From positions 95,772 to 159,771 of the forward strand of contig JAFREE010000045.1 in assembly GCA_019400425.1 (NCBI GenBank): 64,000 nucleotides of DNA, in the 5' to 3' direction. This stretch comes from Hymenochaete sp. R1. Its lineage: Eukaryota > Basidiomycota > Agaricomycetes > Hymenochaetales > Hymenochaetaceae. The position numbers were made by a program, and so were the translations under genes. The notes below the pieces were generated by a model that was given only the letters and a program-made list of their open reading frames with translations, did no database searches and was not told the origin of the DNA. Below are positions 36,236 through 47,607 of the stretch, piece by piece (the stretch's first letter is position 1; each line of letters opens with the position of its first letter).

Positions 36236-39117
36236 TTATGCACCGCCAGCCTGACGACTGACTATGTACAGCGAGAGCTCCTGCCAGCCTCCACCAACGC
36301 GGCACATTACCCTACGCGATTTCACTCCCGAGCGGCTCATGGTCATGAGTCGGCACGTAACGACTTTGCGAGAAAGGTGGTTCGAGAAGGCGTATTGCGC
36401 TTTGACCTCCTCGTTCTCCTTAGGTATCGCACGGAGAGGCGGATCTATACGCTCAATAAATAAACCATGAGGAATCCTGTAAAGAAAATCAGAAGACGAG
36501 CTGCAGACAACTACTTTGACTACTTACTCGTTAGCCACGCGGGACATTTCAGCGTCGAGTGGATCACGAGGATTGGCTGGAATGTATGTATGCATTGATC
36601 GAGAATCATAGCCCGGCGTGGCAGCACCCGCACGCGATGATGGCCTGGAGTTAGCAGCAGTTGATGACTCACGACGATAGCTCGAAGGTGGCATACGACT
36701 CGCTCGTCGGCTTCTCGGTGGGGCAGAAATAGACTCAGGTGTATCTTGAAAGAAAGGAAGTTGGCGCACACGTCCTCGGAGAGCTGATTCGGGTGTTTGT
36801 GCACGGAATGCGGAGGTGCGGAAGGACATTGAGGTGTCAGGGCGGTCGTAATCAGACATGGCCGACGAAGGGCGGGATGCAGAAGAGAACTGAAAGGTAG
36901 GGACAGGTATCATGGATCGGCTCGGCGGCCGCGGAAAGGGTGATGGACTACCCAAAGGAGTCTTTGCGCGTTCACCAAACGAAGATAAAACACTTGCTGA
37001 TGACTGTGAATGGCTTGGAGACAAGCGCTGCAGGATGGATGAGCTGGCAGGGGGCGAATCGTCATAGCTTGCATCCGAGGACGCTGAAGAGCTCTTATAG
37101 AACGAGGGAGAAGGAATATGACTGGGCGTCTTCGGACGTGCCCTTGGACTTGTCCCAAAACCAAAAGGCGATTGCGCTCGAGACGCGGGGCGACTCATTG
37201 AAGACCGCGTCGTTGAGCCAGCCGAAGCCGAGATAGGTGACCACGGTCGAGAGGACGCGAATGAGCTGCGTGACTGGCTTCGTGGATGTGCATATTGCTG
37301 GGAAATCGGCGGGACGGGAGGCACGTTCCCAGCAACCGATCTCAAATTTGCTGCTGAGGTTCTTCTACTAACGGATTTCGGCCTAGGAGGATCAGGCGGT
37401 TCAACTTTTGTAGAGCTATTCCATCTCGGCCCCTTAATTTTGACTGTCTCTTCTGCAGTGGGAATACGACGTAGTGTGGGAGACTCGGGTGTCATGCTCT
37501 GAGAATGCTTGTGATTTGATCGTTGCGGCGTCTCCAAGTTAGTCACGCCACGTAAGGGAAACATTGATTGTCGATTGCGTATTGTAGGGAGAGGATCCGA
37601 GGCAGGCGGTTTTGTAGCCTGTTGCTTACTTATTGGTGTCGAACGACCGCTGACTTTTCCACCAATCCTCTTCGCGAACTTACGAAACGGTGATATAGAG
37701 CTTGCTTGAGAGTCGATAGAGCCACTGACTCTCCTGTGCATCTCCGGTGATGGAGTAGCAAGGTGTCCAAGTGATGACCGAGAGGTCCCAGCAGACAAAG
37801 AACCGACTGAACCAAATTCATCTGGACCAAGCCCTTGACTGTCCATCAGCAAGATCTTGCGTACGATTTCCATATCTTCTTCTACATGCTGGATCTTTTC
37901 ACCAAGTCTTCGCCAACGCTTTATCGATTCAGCATGACGTCGCAAACACTCCCCATTCTTCGTCACACGATCTTGGACACCTTTGTCGATGATTGACAGG
38001 ACTTTCGACGTTGCAGGCATGTAGTGCCTGGTATCTACATCAGCCAAACGTCCAACGAAGGTGAGGAGGAAACATACTTTTTCTTAGCTTCGAACGAGTC
38101 TTGCAGAGCTTTGAACGTTTCGTACGTCAGAGGGCTATTGTCGCGTGCTGTCGGACTAGCCTGAGCCACTATCGTCGCGTCTTGTGACGGCACTCTTCTG
38201 TGCACTCGCCAAATGAAATCCTGTCACGGTTCAGCACAATTTGATGTGCATACATCACGTCAACGAACCTGACATCGCTGAACTGCTTTCTCCAGGCTCG
38301 TCATCATCCCATCCGCCTGTTCGCTGACAGTACGGAAAACCGTGAGCCACTTGTCTTCCTTGAGTTCCTCCCTCAAAACGTCGATCTCTTCCTGAATCGA
38401 TTCCCAATCTGACATCAAAGTCCGATGCTTTCGTAGGAGTAACATTCGTTCATCTTCTTCGTCAGCATCCGGCTTTGGGGTCCTTGAAGTTAAAGGCTCC
38501 AAAGCATCTGCGACAGACTTCATCCCCTTATTAACGGATTCCAGACGTTCATCAAGGCTCATAAGTGCTTGATCAATTACTCCTGACGACGAGCTTTGAG
38601 GGTCCTGGGAGGATTGTGACTGATGCCGAAGCTCCTGAACCTCTACACATTGCATGGGCGTCAGAAATGGTCAGCAGAATCTAAAAAAACATACGCACCG
38701 AAGATACGCGTCTGAATATCCGATATAGTGTACGAAAGCTCAGTCATATTAGTCGATATTGCGAGAAGGCGCAAGTCGCTATCACCAGCAAATGATTGTA
38801 AGCTAGGCTCCGATACCCCACAATAAAACGTGGACGTACTCTATACTTCGTTGCTTTCCTTCCCCATTCTCCGTCAAAAAAAGAGGCTGTATTGTTTGAT
38901 CCTCTGGTTCCTTGTTAGTTTCCGCCGTCCAGTAAACAAGGAAGGAACAGATAGCACACATACCGACATCGGAGTTGAACGCAGAACTACCTGAAGACGA
39001 AGGCACAGATTCATGCATCGTTGACGAGGGAGAGTCCGGCCTATCGAGTTCCTCCCAGTCATCCCTTAGCTCCACTTCACTGTTCGAGCGAGATTTAGAA
39101 AGTTTGAGAGAGACCAT
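36236..39117 (-). CDS. KAR9: Kar9-like spindle-positioning protein with C-terminal GAR (Gas2-related) domain
   Basis: Likely links microtubule plus ends to actin-based transport to orient spindles or nuclei. It starts at ATG 39117 (MVSLKLSKSRSNSEVELRDDW). The large exon 38038-36528 and the last exon 36476-36236 join in phase. The first 350 residues are helical and Kar9-like (SDWESIQEEIDVLREELKEDKWLTVFRTVSEQAD; NGECLRRHAESIKRWRRLGEKI). A long Ser/Pro/Arg-rich tail carries three [ST]xIP motifs (SHIP, SMIP, TYIP), the EB1/Bim1 binding signal. The last exon encodes a Gas2-related microtubule-binding domain: RKVVTCRLMTMSRSG, KSRRVMCRVGGGWQEL. Exon joins between 39117 and 38050 are less certain. 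The start is divergent from RED/IK. Confidence 0.85.
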
Positions 39118-39665
39118 GTTGCACTCGTGTAGTTCGGAATGGCACCCAGGTGATAAGGACAAGGTGCAGAGGGCTCGGAGAAGCGCGTGCCTTCAGTCCG
39201 GAGGCGACAGAGCGTCCGTGCTGCGAGCACGACGGCGTCGAAGAAAGTGCACTCAAGGAAACGGAGAGACACGCGAAAGGGGCCTGGTGGGAGTTTGGTG
39301 GCAAGAGCTGCACGCGCGAAACAAGCGCGTGCAAGCTGGGACTCAGTGGGAGGTTGTCCGACCCGCGTATCGTCAGGCCACCCGCCGGTTACCCACTGTG
39401 ACTGGCTCACTCCTTGCCTCCCGACTTCCATTGTATTCCACTTTCCATTAATATTGCTTTATACTCTATGGATCAGGTTAATACGATTAAATCTTGACTC
39501 TTCTACGATTATTACTTATCGTGGCTTTAGGACGCATTCCGTAAATTACTCGCTCAAGGACGAGCTCAGTCAATAACTCAAAGGTCTACCATTTTACCGC
39601 CAAAATCCAATATAGCTCAATCGTGCGTCAATTCAGGTGTATCTATTACCTGACCTCGCTTAAAC
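39118..39665. promoter_or_regulatory. Divergent promoter between KAR9-GAR and RED
   Basis: These 548 bases lie between opposed starts. Open frames on both strands near 39066-39576 overlap each other and show no domain, so I treat the region as regulatory. An AT-rich segment (ttaatattgctttatactctatgg, about 39446-39470) could be the core promoter of the RED gene. Confidence 0.4.
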
Positions 39666-41079
39666 ATGAATGTCAGCAAGGTGATCGATGGTCCGAAACC
39701 CGAATTCAAACCAAGAAAGGTCAGGAAGAAAGTGGACTCTACGTATCGGGATAGAGCATCAGAGAGGCGAGAAGGAGGTTTAAATGACTTCGCTGCTGTG
39801 AGCTGTCTTAATTGATCTTCTTCCTGTAGCTAATTCTGATGATATTCTTAGGTCGAATCTGTTTTTGAGTCATTTCAAAAGCAACAAGCGGAAGACATAG
39901 ACAAACAGACGGTATGAACTTCGTGAACCCCACCACATACTTGAAGCCTGATCTGTCTTGTAGCTAGAGGATCGGCGCCGTTATCTCGGCGGCGATGCAG
40001 AGCACACTGTCCTCGTCAAGGGCCTCGATTTTGCTCTCCTCGAACAACAAAAGGCTAGAATGGCGGCTTCAACCACACACGAAGACGATGACGCTCTCGA
40101 AGCCGCGTTCCAAGGTGCGGACTCTACATCTCCACCTCCGGAGCAGCCGCCAAGAGTCAACCCTTCAACGAAGCGCACTCGGGAAGAAATAGTTATTGAA
40201 TTGAAGAAGAAACGTTCCAAGAGTTCTGAGGACCCCGCTTTGGCGGATGCATTGCTTTCCGATCCGGCTCCACCAAATGATAAATTCAAGCCCATAGGTT
40301 TCAAGCCCATTAGCGGTTCTTCGAAAGCGAAAGGATGGAATAAAACGAAGAAAAAGAAGAAGGTATCAACGGTGACCGAGTCTCTTCCTGAAATGGACTC
40401 CTCGTCGAAACAATCAGTCAACAAACAGTCCGAGGCGGAAGCCAGTACAACGCAGCTTGAACTTCGACAAAAGTCGTCGGCAGAGGCCGAGCCAAATTCA
40501 GAGACTGCCGACGATAGTTTTGACATCTTTGCGGATGCCGGGGACTACGAAGGAGTGAACTTCGACGACGACGAAAAGGATGAGGCTACTTCAGAGGCGC
40601 AAAATGGCACCACGGCTTCATCAGGGACGCTGGAAGGGGAAAGTAAAGGCACTCCAGGCGCTTGCCCACGGAAAAAATGGTTTGATGACGATGAGCCCGA
40701 GGATGCTGTAGCAATACCGCAGATATCGATACCGACTCTCATCGGCCCGAAAGGTAAAGGAAAAGAGCCCTCAATACCTACTTATGACGAGGCTCGAGAC
40801 GACCAAGCACACGAGGCGATAAGGGCCGCTGACGAACAGGAAATTTTAGGTGCACGACTCGCACCTCTAGCTTCATCGGCCGTACCCTCCATCCGTGATA
40901 TAATCGCTGCTGATGCTGCCCTCGAAGCCGAAAATAAACGGCGCGCTCGGAAAGAGAAGCGAAAGGCTGGTGGCGGTGGCAAAGGAGAGGGTGGCGAGAA
41001 GAAGGCATCCTCAGAGGCGAAATTGAATCGAGACTATCAGAAGCTAAAATCGTACACGGACAAAAAGGGAAAGTCCTGA
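39666..41079 (+). CDS. RED/IK-type spliceosomal protein
   Basis: RED (IK; SMU-2) associates with the spliceosomal B complex together with Smu1. Three exons close (39666-39797, 39852-39911, 39964-41079), giving 435 residues. The RED N-terminal signature is at residues 22-95: STYRDRASERREGGLNDF, then RRRYLGGDAEHTVLVKGLDFALLEQQKARM. The rest is charged and disordered, with a basic stretch KGWNKTKKKKKVS and acidic patches. The C-terminus ends LNRDYQKLKSYTDKKGKS, matching the conserved end of RED proteins. It is nuclear by inference. Confidence 0.9.
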
Positions 41080-41744
41080 ATGTGAGTTGCTCATAAGACT
41101 TCGCTTTTGCGTCTTATACGGTGTTTGTGTCATACTGTGCTTCAAATCATGTCCCGATGGGAAGAACGCGAAACCACCTGTATTGAGTGACTTCATCCTA
41201 TACGATTACAAGCCGCCTCCTATCTTGACAACTTATGTTGAGTTTTGAGGAGTGGAAGGAACCCATTTGCAAATTGTGTTCTACCACCACCAGCAGACAG
41301 CATTCACGTCGCTGTCAACATGACATTCAGAGGATCAAACAACATGCCTTGTGTATCAAGACATTATGAGACCCGCGAGTATCCGATGGTCAGTCAATTC
41401 GTATAGTCGAGTTCTATACTTAAGTTTAATAACAAAATCTACCAGAGCGGGGGGATGGGTCACCCGGATGTCGGTTCAATCTGCTTTTTCACTGCAAAAC
41501 TCCGGTTGAGCCCATACAAGCGCGCTTGTAGGCCCGTTGCTAATAACAAACGCGAGAAAGCCGCGATATGCTACTCTGAAATGAGCATGAGGTCAAGTAC
41601 GAGTGCAGGCAAGTCAATTGACGGATAAATCACCGCGAGTTCGCCGTTAGCTATAAAATGCCCGAACACGGCAATTCCAATCCTAAGCTCCCCCCATAGC
41701 AACTTCTTTCTTTCTGAACGCTACGCTCCAATACCACGAACAGA
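41080..41744. other. Intergenic region upstream of the P450
   Basis: 665 bases with no reading frame of note. The last 80 bases before the P450 start are rich in c and t (ctccccccatagcaacttctttctttctg), like a fungal core promoter; agctataaaatgc at about 41650 is a good TATA box. Confidence 0.45.
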
Positions 41745-43896
41745 ATGTCTGATCTACCTTCGTTCGTGCAGGACGCGGCACGCGATTCTGCAGGACAAAT
41801 GGATGCATTGGGCGAGAAGGGTCAATTTCTGCCATTATTCTTATGCAGTTCTGTCTGCATTTGGATTGTTATACGAACATTTAGATCTGGTCTACAGAAG
41901 GTACGGGTGCGTTGTGATTGATGGATAGAGCCTCACTATGTGTTTTCAGAACGTGATCGTGGAAGGTCGTACATGGGTTCCGACTCTGCCCTTCCTTGAC
42001 ATTCTGAACTACAGGACACAAGCTCGTGCCATCCTGCAAGCAGCATATGGCAAAGTGAGCACGATCAATTTGTATGGGAAAGAGCATACTGATAACTTCC
42101 TTCAACCATCGTGAGTATAACCGGGCCACGTTCAAGATTCATGGATTCGATGAGTTCATTGTCAATAAACCTGAGCTCGTGCTTGAGCTACAAAAGCACG
42201 ACAATCAACTGTCCTTCCATAAGTTCGTCGCTACAGTAAGTCTTTATCGATCGGTCCGTTTGTCCAATCGACTCATTCTGTATGCGAAAAGGACCTTCAA
42301 GTCCGTTGGACGTTAGGCAAAAACATTGATCAGGACCAGTACCATATCGTTGTAATCAGAAAACAACTCACACAAAGTCTATCCTTGCTCCTGGAAGATG
42401 TTCACGACGAAATAACGAGTGCTTGGGAAGAAATTGTCCCAGGTAACGGTAAGCTCTTTGACTCGTTGTGCAAGGCGAATTATTCCAACATTTACGACGT
42501 ATTATTCTCACCATACGCTCACCTTGTCATAGACTGGGTTACTGTACCGGCACTAAAAGCAATCAGGACTGCGGTTTGCAGAGCAAGTAACCGAATGTTC
42601 GTTGGGCTGCCCCTTTGTGAGTCTAGAACAAGATATGACATTCTTCGAGCTTTGGCTAACTTTTTATCTTAAAGGCAGAAACTCGGAATACACGGAACTC
42701 AGCGTCAATTATGCAATAGAAGTCGTTCAAGCAGCTGACAAGATCAACAGATTTCCGGCATTCCTACATCCGTAAGTGAGTCCTTTACAATGAGAACATT
42801 CTTTAATGAATGAGATGTCTCTAGAATTGTCGGACCTTTGTTAGGAACCACGAACAAGAGAACTAGGCAGGCAATGCATCTGCTTGGTCCCGTCATCGAG
42901 GACCGCATCCGTTTCTATGAAGAAAACAAGGGCAAAGCAGTGGAAAAGCCTGTTAGTTCCAATTAGTTTTTGAGCTATCGCAGTCAGTCTGCTTACAAGC
43001 ATGTTTGTGTATTAGGTCGACATGATTTCGTGGTTGCTTGACGAAGCACCCGACTTTGAGAGGCGCAACGTACCGCTCTTGATAACAAGACTCTTACTGG
43101 CAAACTTCGCGGCCATACACACTACTTCCAATGTTCGGTTTATCTTTGGTAGCTACGTAGTTTGCATGCTGATAATCGTCACCAGAGTTTTACGCATGCC
43201 TTGCTTCATCTCTCAGTAGCACCAGAGTACATCGCGCCTCTGCGCGAAGAAGCTGAACGCGTCATTGAAGAAGAAGGATGGACCAAGGTAGCCATGACGA
43301 AGTTGTGGAAACTCGACAGTTTCTTGAAGGAAAGCCAGCGGGTGAACGGGATCGGCCTACGTAAGTTTGTGCAAATCCTGTATTATCTTTACTTACCGGC
43401 CTTGCCTACAGTCCATTTCAAACGCAAGGTTCTTTCCGATATAAATCTTTCCGATGGGACTGCATTGCATACCGGGGAATCACTCGCTTGCAATGTCACA
43501 GCAATGCATAATGATGACAGTCTTTATCCCAACGCTCATGTTTTCGATGGTTTTCGTTTTTCAAGAATCAGGGAGAGCACACTAAAAGAAAGCCTGAAGC
43601 ATCAAATGGTAGCGACCACACCAGAATATTTATCATTTGGCCATGGCAAACACGCGTGGTGAGCCCCTCCCGAAGGTCGAATTGGTCAAGTGTCGTACTT
43701 AATCCTTATTGCTAGTCCCGGGAGATTCTTCGCAGTCAACGAGATGAAAGCGATGATGGCGCACGTTATTTTGAACTACGACCTGAAGGCCGAAGTTGAG
43801 GGTTTCCGACCGGAAAATCAATTCTCGAGCAACAGGGTCGCACCGAACTCGAAAGCCACCGTGTTGATGAGAAAGAGGAAATGTGTCGCTGCGTAA
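41745..43896 (+). CDS. Cytochrome P450 monooxygenase
   Basis: A membrane-anchored heme monooxygenase of unknown substrate. It starts MSDLPSFVQDAARDSAGQ, followed by a hydrophobic anchor (FLPLFLCSSVCIWIVIRTF). The first exons close in phase (41745-41900, 41950-42054, 42116-42235, 42292-42448, 42533-42616), and at least six more follow to TAA 43896. P450 landmarks: helix I LLLANFAAIHTTSN, with Ala-Ile-His before the Thr pair; the ExxR motif LDSFLKESQRVNG; and the heme loop YLSFGHGKHA then CPGRFFAVNEMKAM, split by an intron just before the heme cysteine. The sequence resembles basidiomycete P450s often labelled ent-kaurene oxidase-like, but family assignment needs a search. A consensus-like TATA box lies about 90 bases upstream. 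Confidence 0.92.
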
Positions 43897-44816
43897 TGTC
43901 CAAGCTGGAGCTGTACCTTGCTGTTTGACTTACGACATTTGCGGTACAAGTTTTCATCATAATGAAATAATAAGCTCATACTTAGACATTATTGTGTCCT
44001 GCTGTCCTACAGATTATTTGGGGTTGGAAAAAAGTTTTGTTCCTCGGTTTGACCAGTTAGCGAAGCTCAACCTCGAATCCATTTCATCGATTTTCCTAGT
44101 GGTTTCCGTTAGTTCAAAGCACGCAGATAGAAAGAAATATAGACCTTTTCTTCATTTCACTTCGCCATGTTATTTCCTTCAGCTCGGGGGTGTTCAATGA
44201 TGCGCCCAATATCCCCAATACAAGCGAAGTCAGAGCCTCAACAACAATCTGAAGCATTATTTAGCGCACGTCATATCTTTTCACTGCTTATACAACTCAC
44301 ATCTGATGGAAGAGAGCCCTCGGGTTTGCCCAATGCTTTTAAATGGGATAGATCTATATGAGATCCACTATTGAATATCGATGACGGTCAAACCGGTCGT
44401 AGACGTGACTGACGTTCATACGTGGAATATGCAGCTACAGAGGTACGCGACATAAGTGACTTTGCCACCTGGTAGACGGTGAAAAGGACCTACAATGCAG
44501 GAGAATAAGTATGGCGATAATGAGGAGGGAGCGGGCAAACATAGTGGTAAGAGGCACACCAAGTGAAACCACGGCAGCACGCGCACGCGAGCTCAGCGGT
44601 CGGACGCGTGGTGTAGTACTCGTATGACTAGTATGACGTTTCGTCCGCTGCCACAGTGCCAGTACTTAGTGATTGACAGTGACAAAACCAACTGGGGTCA
44701 TCGGCCTCCTTCGACTTTTAGGATCTCGGAACTTCCTATCTTCTCTTTGCTTTATACCCTCAAGACCGTGCCAGTCTCAATCCTGCGATCTCTCTGTTAC
44801 ATTAGATACGGCTAGC
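43897..44816. other. Intergenic region between the P450 and the sterol acyltransferase
   Basis: About 0.9 kb with short frames only. It holds the 3' end of the P450 and the promoter of the acyltransferase. A pyrimidine-rich run lies around 44735-44810 just before the next start. No repeat or RNA gene was seen. Confidence 0.4.
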
Positions 44817-47092
44817 ATGCTGTCAGCCGAATCTACTGCAGAGTGCGTATCGATCTCAGACCTGTCATTAGATGCGTTCTAACTCCACCTGACCAGACGA
44901 AGACCAGCACCTGCTCATGCTCATATCAAGCCCACGATTCTTGAGGGTGATATGAATTCGCCCGTCACGCGAACTAAGAGTGGAGGGATACAGACTGGGG
45001 AGGGTACACTCTACATCTCTAAACCATTCAAAACGAAATCGGACAAGAAACCGGTGCGCAATCCCTTCCTACATAGTCGTATATGAGAAAGCTTTTCATT
45101 CATTTTCTTCAGCGTGCAGTAATCAGTTTTGTGCCAAGAAACAGTACATTTGATCCCCAGGGTACGAAACAACCAAATGAATTCCGTGTATGTCGACCTC
45201 CATTTCGTTCTAACGTGGTAGGCTGAGTTAACATCTATTTCATCCACTTTCCGATCCAGGGGTTCTTCTCTCTGTTTTGGATATCCCTGTTCCTTCTGGT
45301 GGTCCAAAACTATGTCGTATCTTTCGAGAAAAATGGCTACCCAATGGAACTCGCGTTTGCAGCTATGTTCTCCCGAGACGCTTTCACCCTCGCCTTGTCA
45401 GATGGGGCCTTGGTCCTAAGTACGGGATTTTGTGTTCCTTTCGCTATGGCCCTCAAGAAAAACTGGGTCAACTTTTCGCCATGGGGCGTCGTCATCCAAC
45501 ACACATATCAGACCCTTGTTTTGCTCGCCGCGGTCACATGGACATTCAATCGGTAAGCTGTCTCCGGATTTTGAGCGTCGCCGGAATTATGACATGGTTA
45601 TCTTAGAAAGTGGCCTTGGGTCCAGTCGGGTTTTTTGACACTCCATTCGTTAGTGATGATCATGAAGATGCATTCTTACATGAGCACGAATGGAAACCTC
45701 CAGCGCGCGAATCGAAACTTCAGTCGAATTATGGATTCCCTGCGTTCAGCGACATCAAAGGCTGGAGGCTGGGATGTGGCATACTCCGAGGCAAAAGCAA
45801 TTGTCGATGGAAGCCCCAATTCTGAGTTGGGAACGGGGGAACTAGGTGCATCCCCAAGTATCACTCCCCTCGAAGACGGGACACAGCGTGGCTACATCGA
45901 TGGGGATGTAGCAGTTGCTCTCCGAGACAGGCTCCTTTCCGTCCCCGAAGCAGGTTCTCTTAATTTAGACAAATCAGCCCAAAATGCAAAACGAGAAAAG
46001 CAGTCACTGGATGAAAAGGTGAAACTCAGAACTCCACGGGAAGATTACGCAGTTCTCGTTCACCATCCGGACAATGACATCGCATCGCTCGCTCTTGAAT
46101 TGAAGGAATTGGATATGGATCTTACGAGTCTCGGGCCCGGCCAGGTTCACTGGCCTGAAAATATCGGATGGAAAAACTTTTGTGAATACATGTTAATCCC
46201 ATCCCTTGTGTATGAACTAGAGTTCCCAAGGACTGACAAGTATGTGTCATTCCAAATTCCGCCAAATTTCTTCTTAATGTTATTTTAGGATCCGCCCATT
46301 CTACGTGTTTGAAAAGACAGTGGCAACATTTGGGACCTTTGCTCTCCTTTACACTATCACGGAGAATTTCATATTGCCTCTTGTCCCGACGAGCAGAGAC
46401 CAGTCGTTCTTTAGATCATTGCTTGATCTCGCGTTACCTTTCATGGTCGCATACTTGTTACTTTTCTACATCATATTCGGTAAGCTCTGGGTAACTCCGT
46501 CGAACGTTTAAGCTTAAGTATTTGTCAGAATGCGTTTGCAATGGGTTTGCTGAGCTTTCAAGGTGTGTACATACATTTTCTTAAAAGAACTCCCATTTTT
46601 ACCGTTTCTAGGTTCTCAGATCGACAATTCTACGAGGACTGGGTATGTTGTCTAACTCGGTATTCCGTATGATCTCATGAAAACGTTCTTGCAGTGGAAC
46701 TCAACGTCATGGGACGAGTTCGCTCGGAAGTGGAACAGACCAGTTCACACGTTTCTACTCCGACATGTGTATGAATCGTCGACCTCCAGCGGGGCCCTCA
46801 GCAAAAAATCTGCCATGTTCCTCACATTTTTTCTATCGGCATGCGTGCACGAGCTGGTCATGGCTGTTGTGACGAAAAAGATTCGGTATGGTTTTTCCGT
46901 CTTTTCCTGTGTTCGTTTACTGAGGGTATCATTAGGATGTACCTCTTCACGCTGCAGCTCATACAGATCCCATTGATATTTATAGGTCGGTTGCACGCAA
47001 TCCGGAGAAACAAAACTATGGGAAATGTCGTATTTTGGATCGGGCTTTATGCAGGTTTCCCGCTCCTCTGCGTAGCATATTGTGCCTATTGA
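44817..47092 (+). CDS. ARE2: Sterol O-acyltransferase (ARE/ACAT, MBOAT family)
   Basis: An ER membrane enzyme that esterifies sterols with fatty acyl-CoA for storage in lipid droplets. A short first exon 44817-44842 (MLSAESTAE) is followed by 44897-45053, 45113-45187, 45260-45552, then further exons to TGA 47092. Hallmarks: multiple hydrophobic spans (GFFSLFWISLFLLVVQNYVV; TVATFGTFALLYTITENFILPL; MVAYLLLFYIIF), a long polar loop, the family motif FYEDWWNSTSWDEFARKWNRPVHTFLLRHVY (FYxDWWN split by an intron), and the catalytic His in FLSACVHELVMAV. This pattern separates sterol esterifying enzymes from other MBOATs. The start is preferred because it gives a clean phase with exon 2. Confidence 0.93.
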
Positions 47093-47607
47093 GCAATGAC
47101 GCACGAACCATACATGGATTATACACGATTTTTTTTTTGTTTCTTTCGGATATTGTTAGTCTTTATTCATAAGTTTCTCAAATAAAAGAAAGTCCATTAA
47201 ATTTCTGCACACCATTAAATAATGCAGAAACTCCCAAATTTGTTATCCGCGCGGTCAGGGTGGGTGGGAGCCACTTTCATTGGTCACGAGCCCAAGACGC
47301 GTCCGCTTTCGCATTTGCCTCAGTATATCAAGCTCAGATTCAAACCCCGACGCTCTCTTCTTCTCGCAGAACGAGAATCCCGATTCCATAAAACTTGTTA
47401 CCTCCCTCTTCGTGTTTACTAGCACTCCGTCATGATGTTTCGGCAGAGTCGCATCCGCGTCATGGTGCTTATGTCACAATGAAGGCCTAGAAGGATAGAC
47501 ACAGCATGACATAATAACAGGAGTACCGCCAAGGGCGCCAAGTGGTGCACTGGGTATATAATGAGGACCCTCCTCTCTTGAGGCACAGTCCGCCTATCAT
47601 CCAATTT
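47093..47607. other. Intergenic region before the Ca2+/H+ exchanger
   Basis: 515 bases. The first 120 bases are T-rich and look like a terminator region for the acyltransferase (tttttttttgtttctttc). tgggtatataatgagg at about 47550-47565 is a good TATA box, some 50 bases before the exchanger ATG. Confidence 0.45.
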
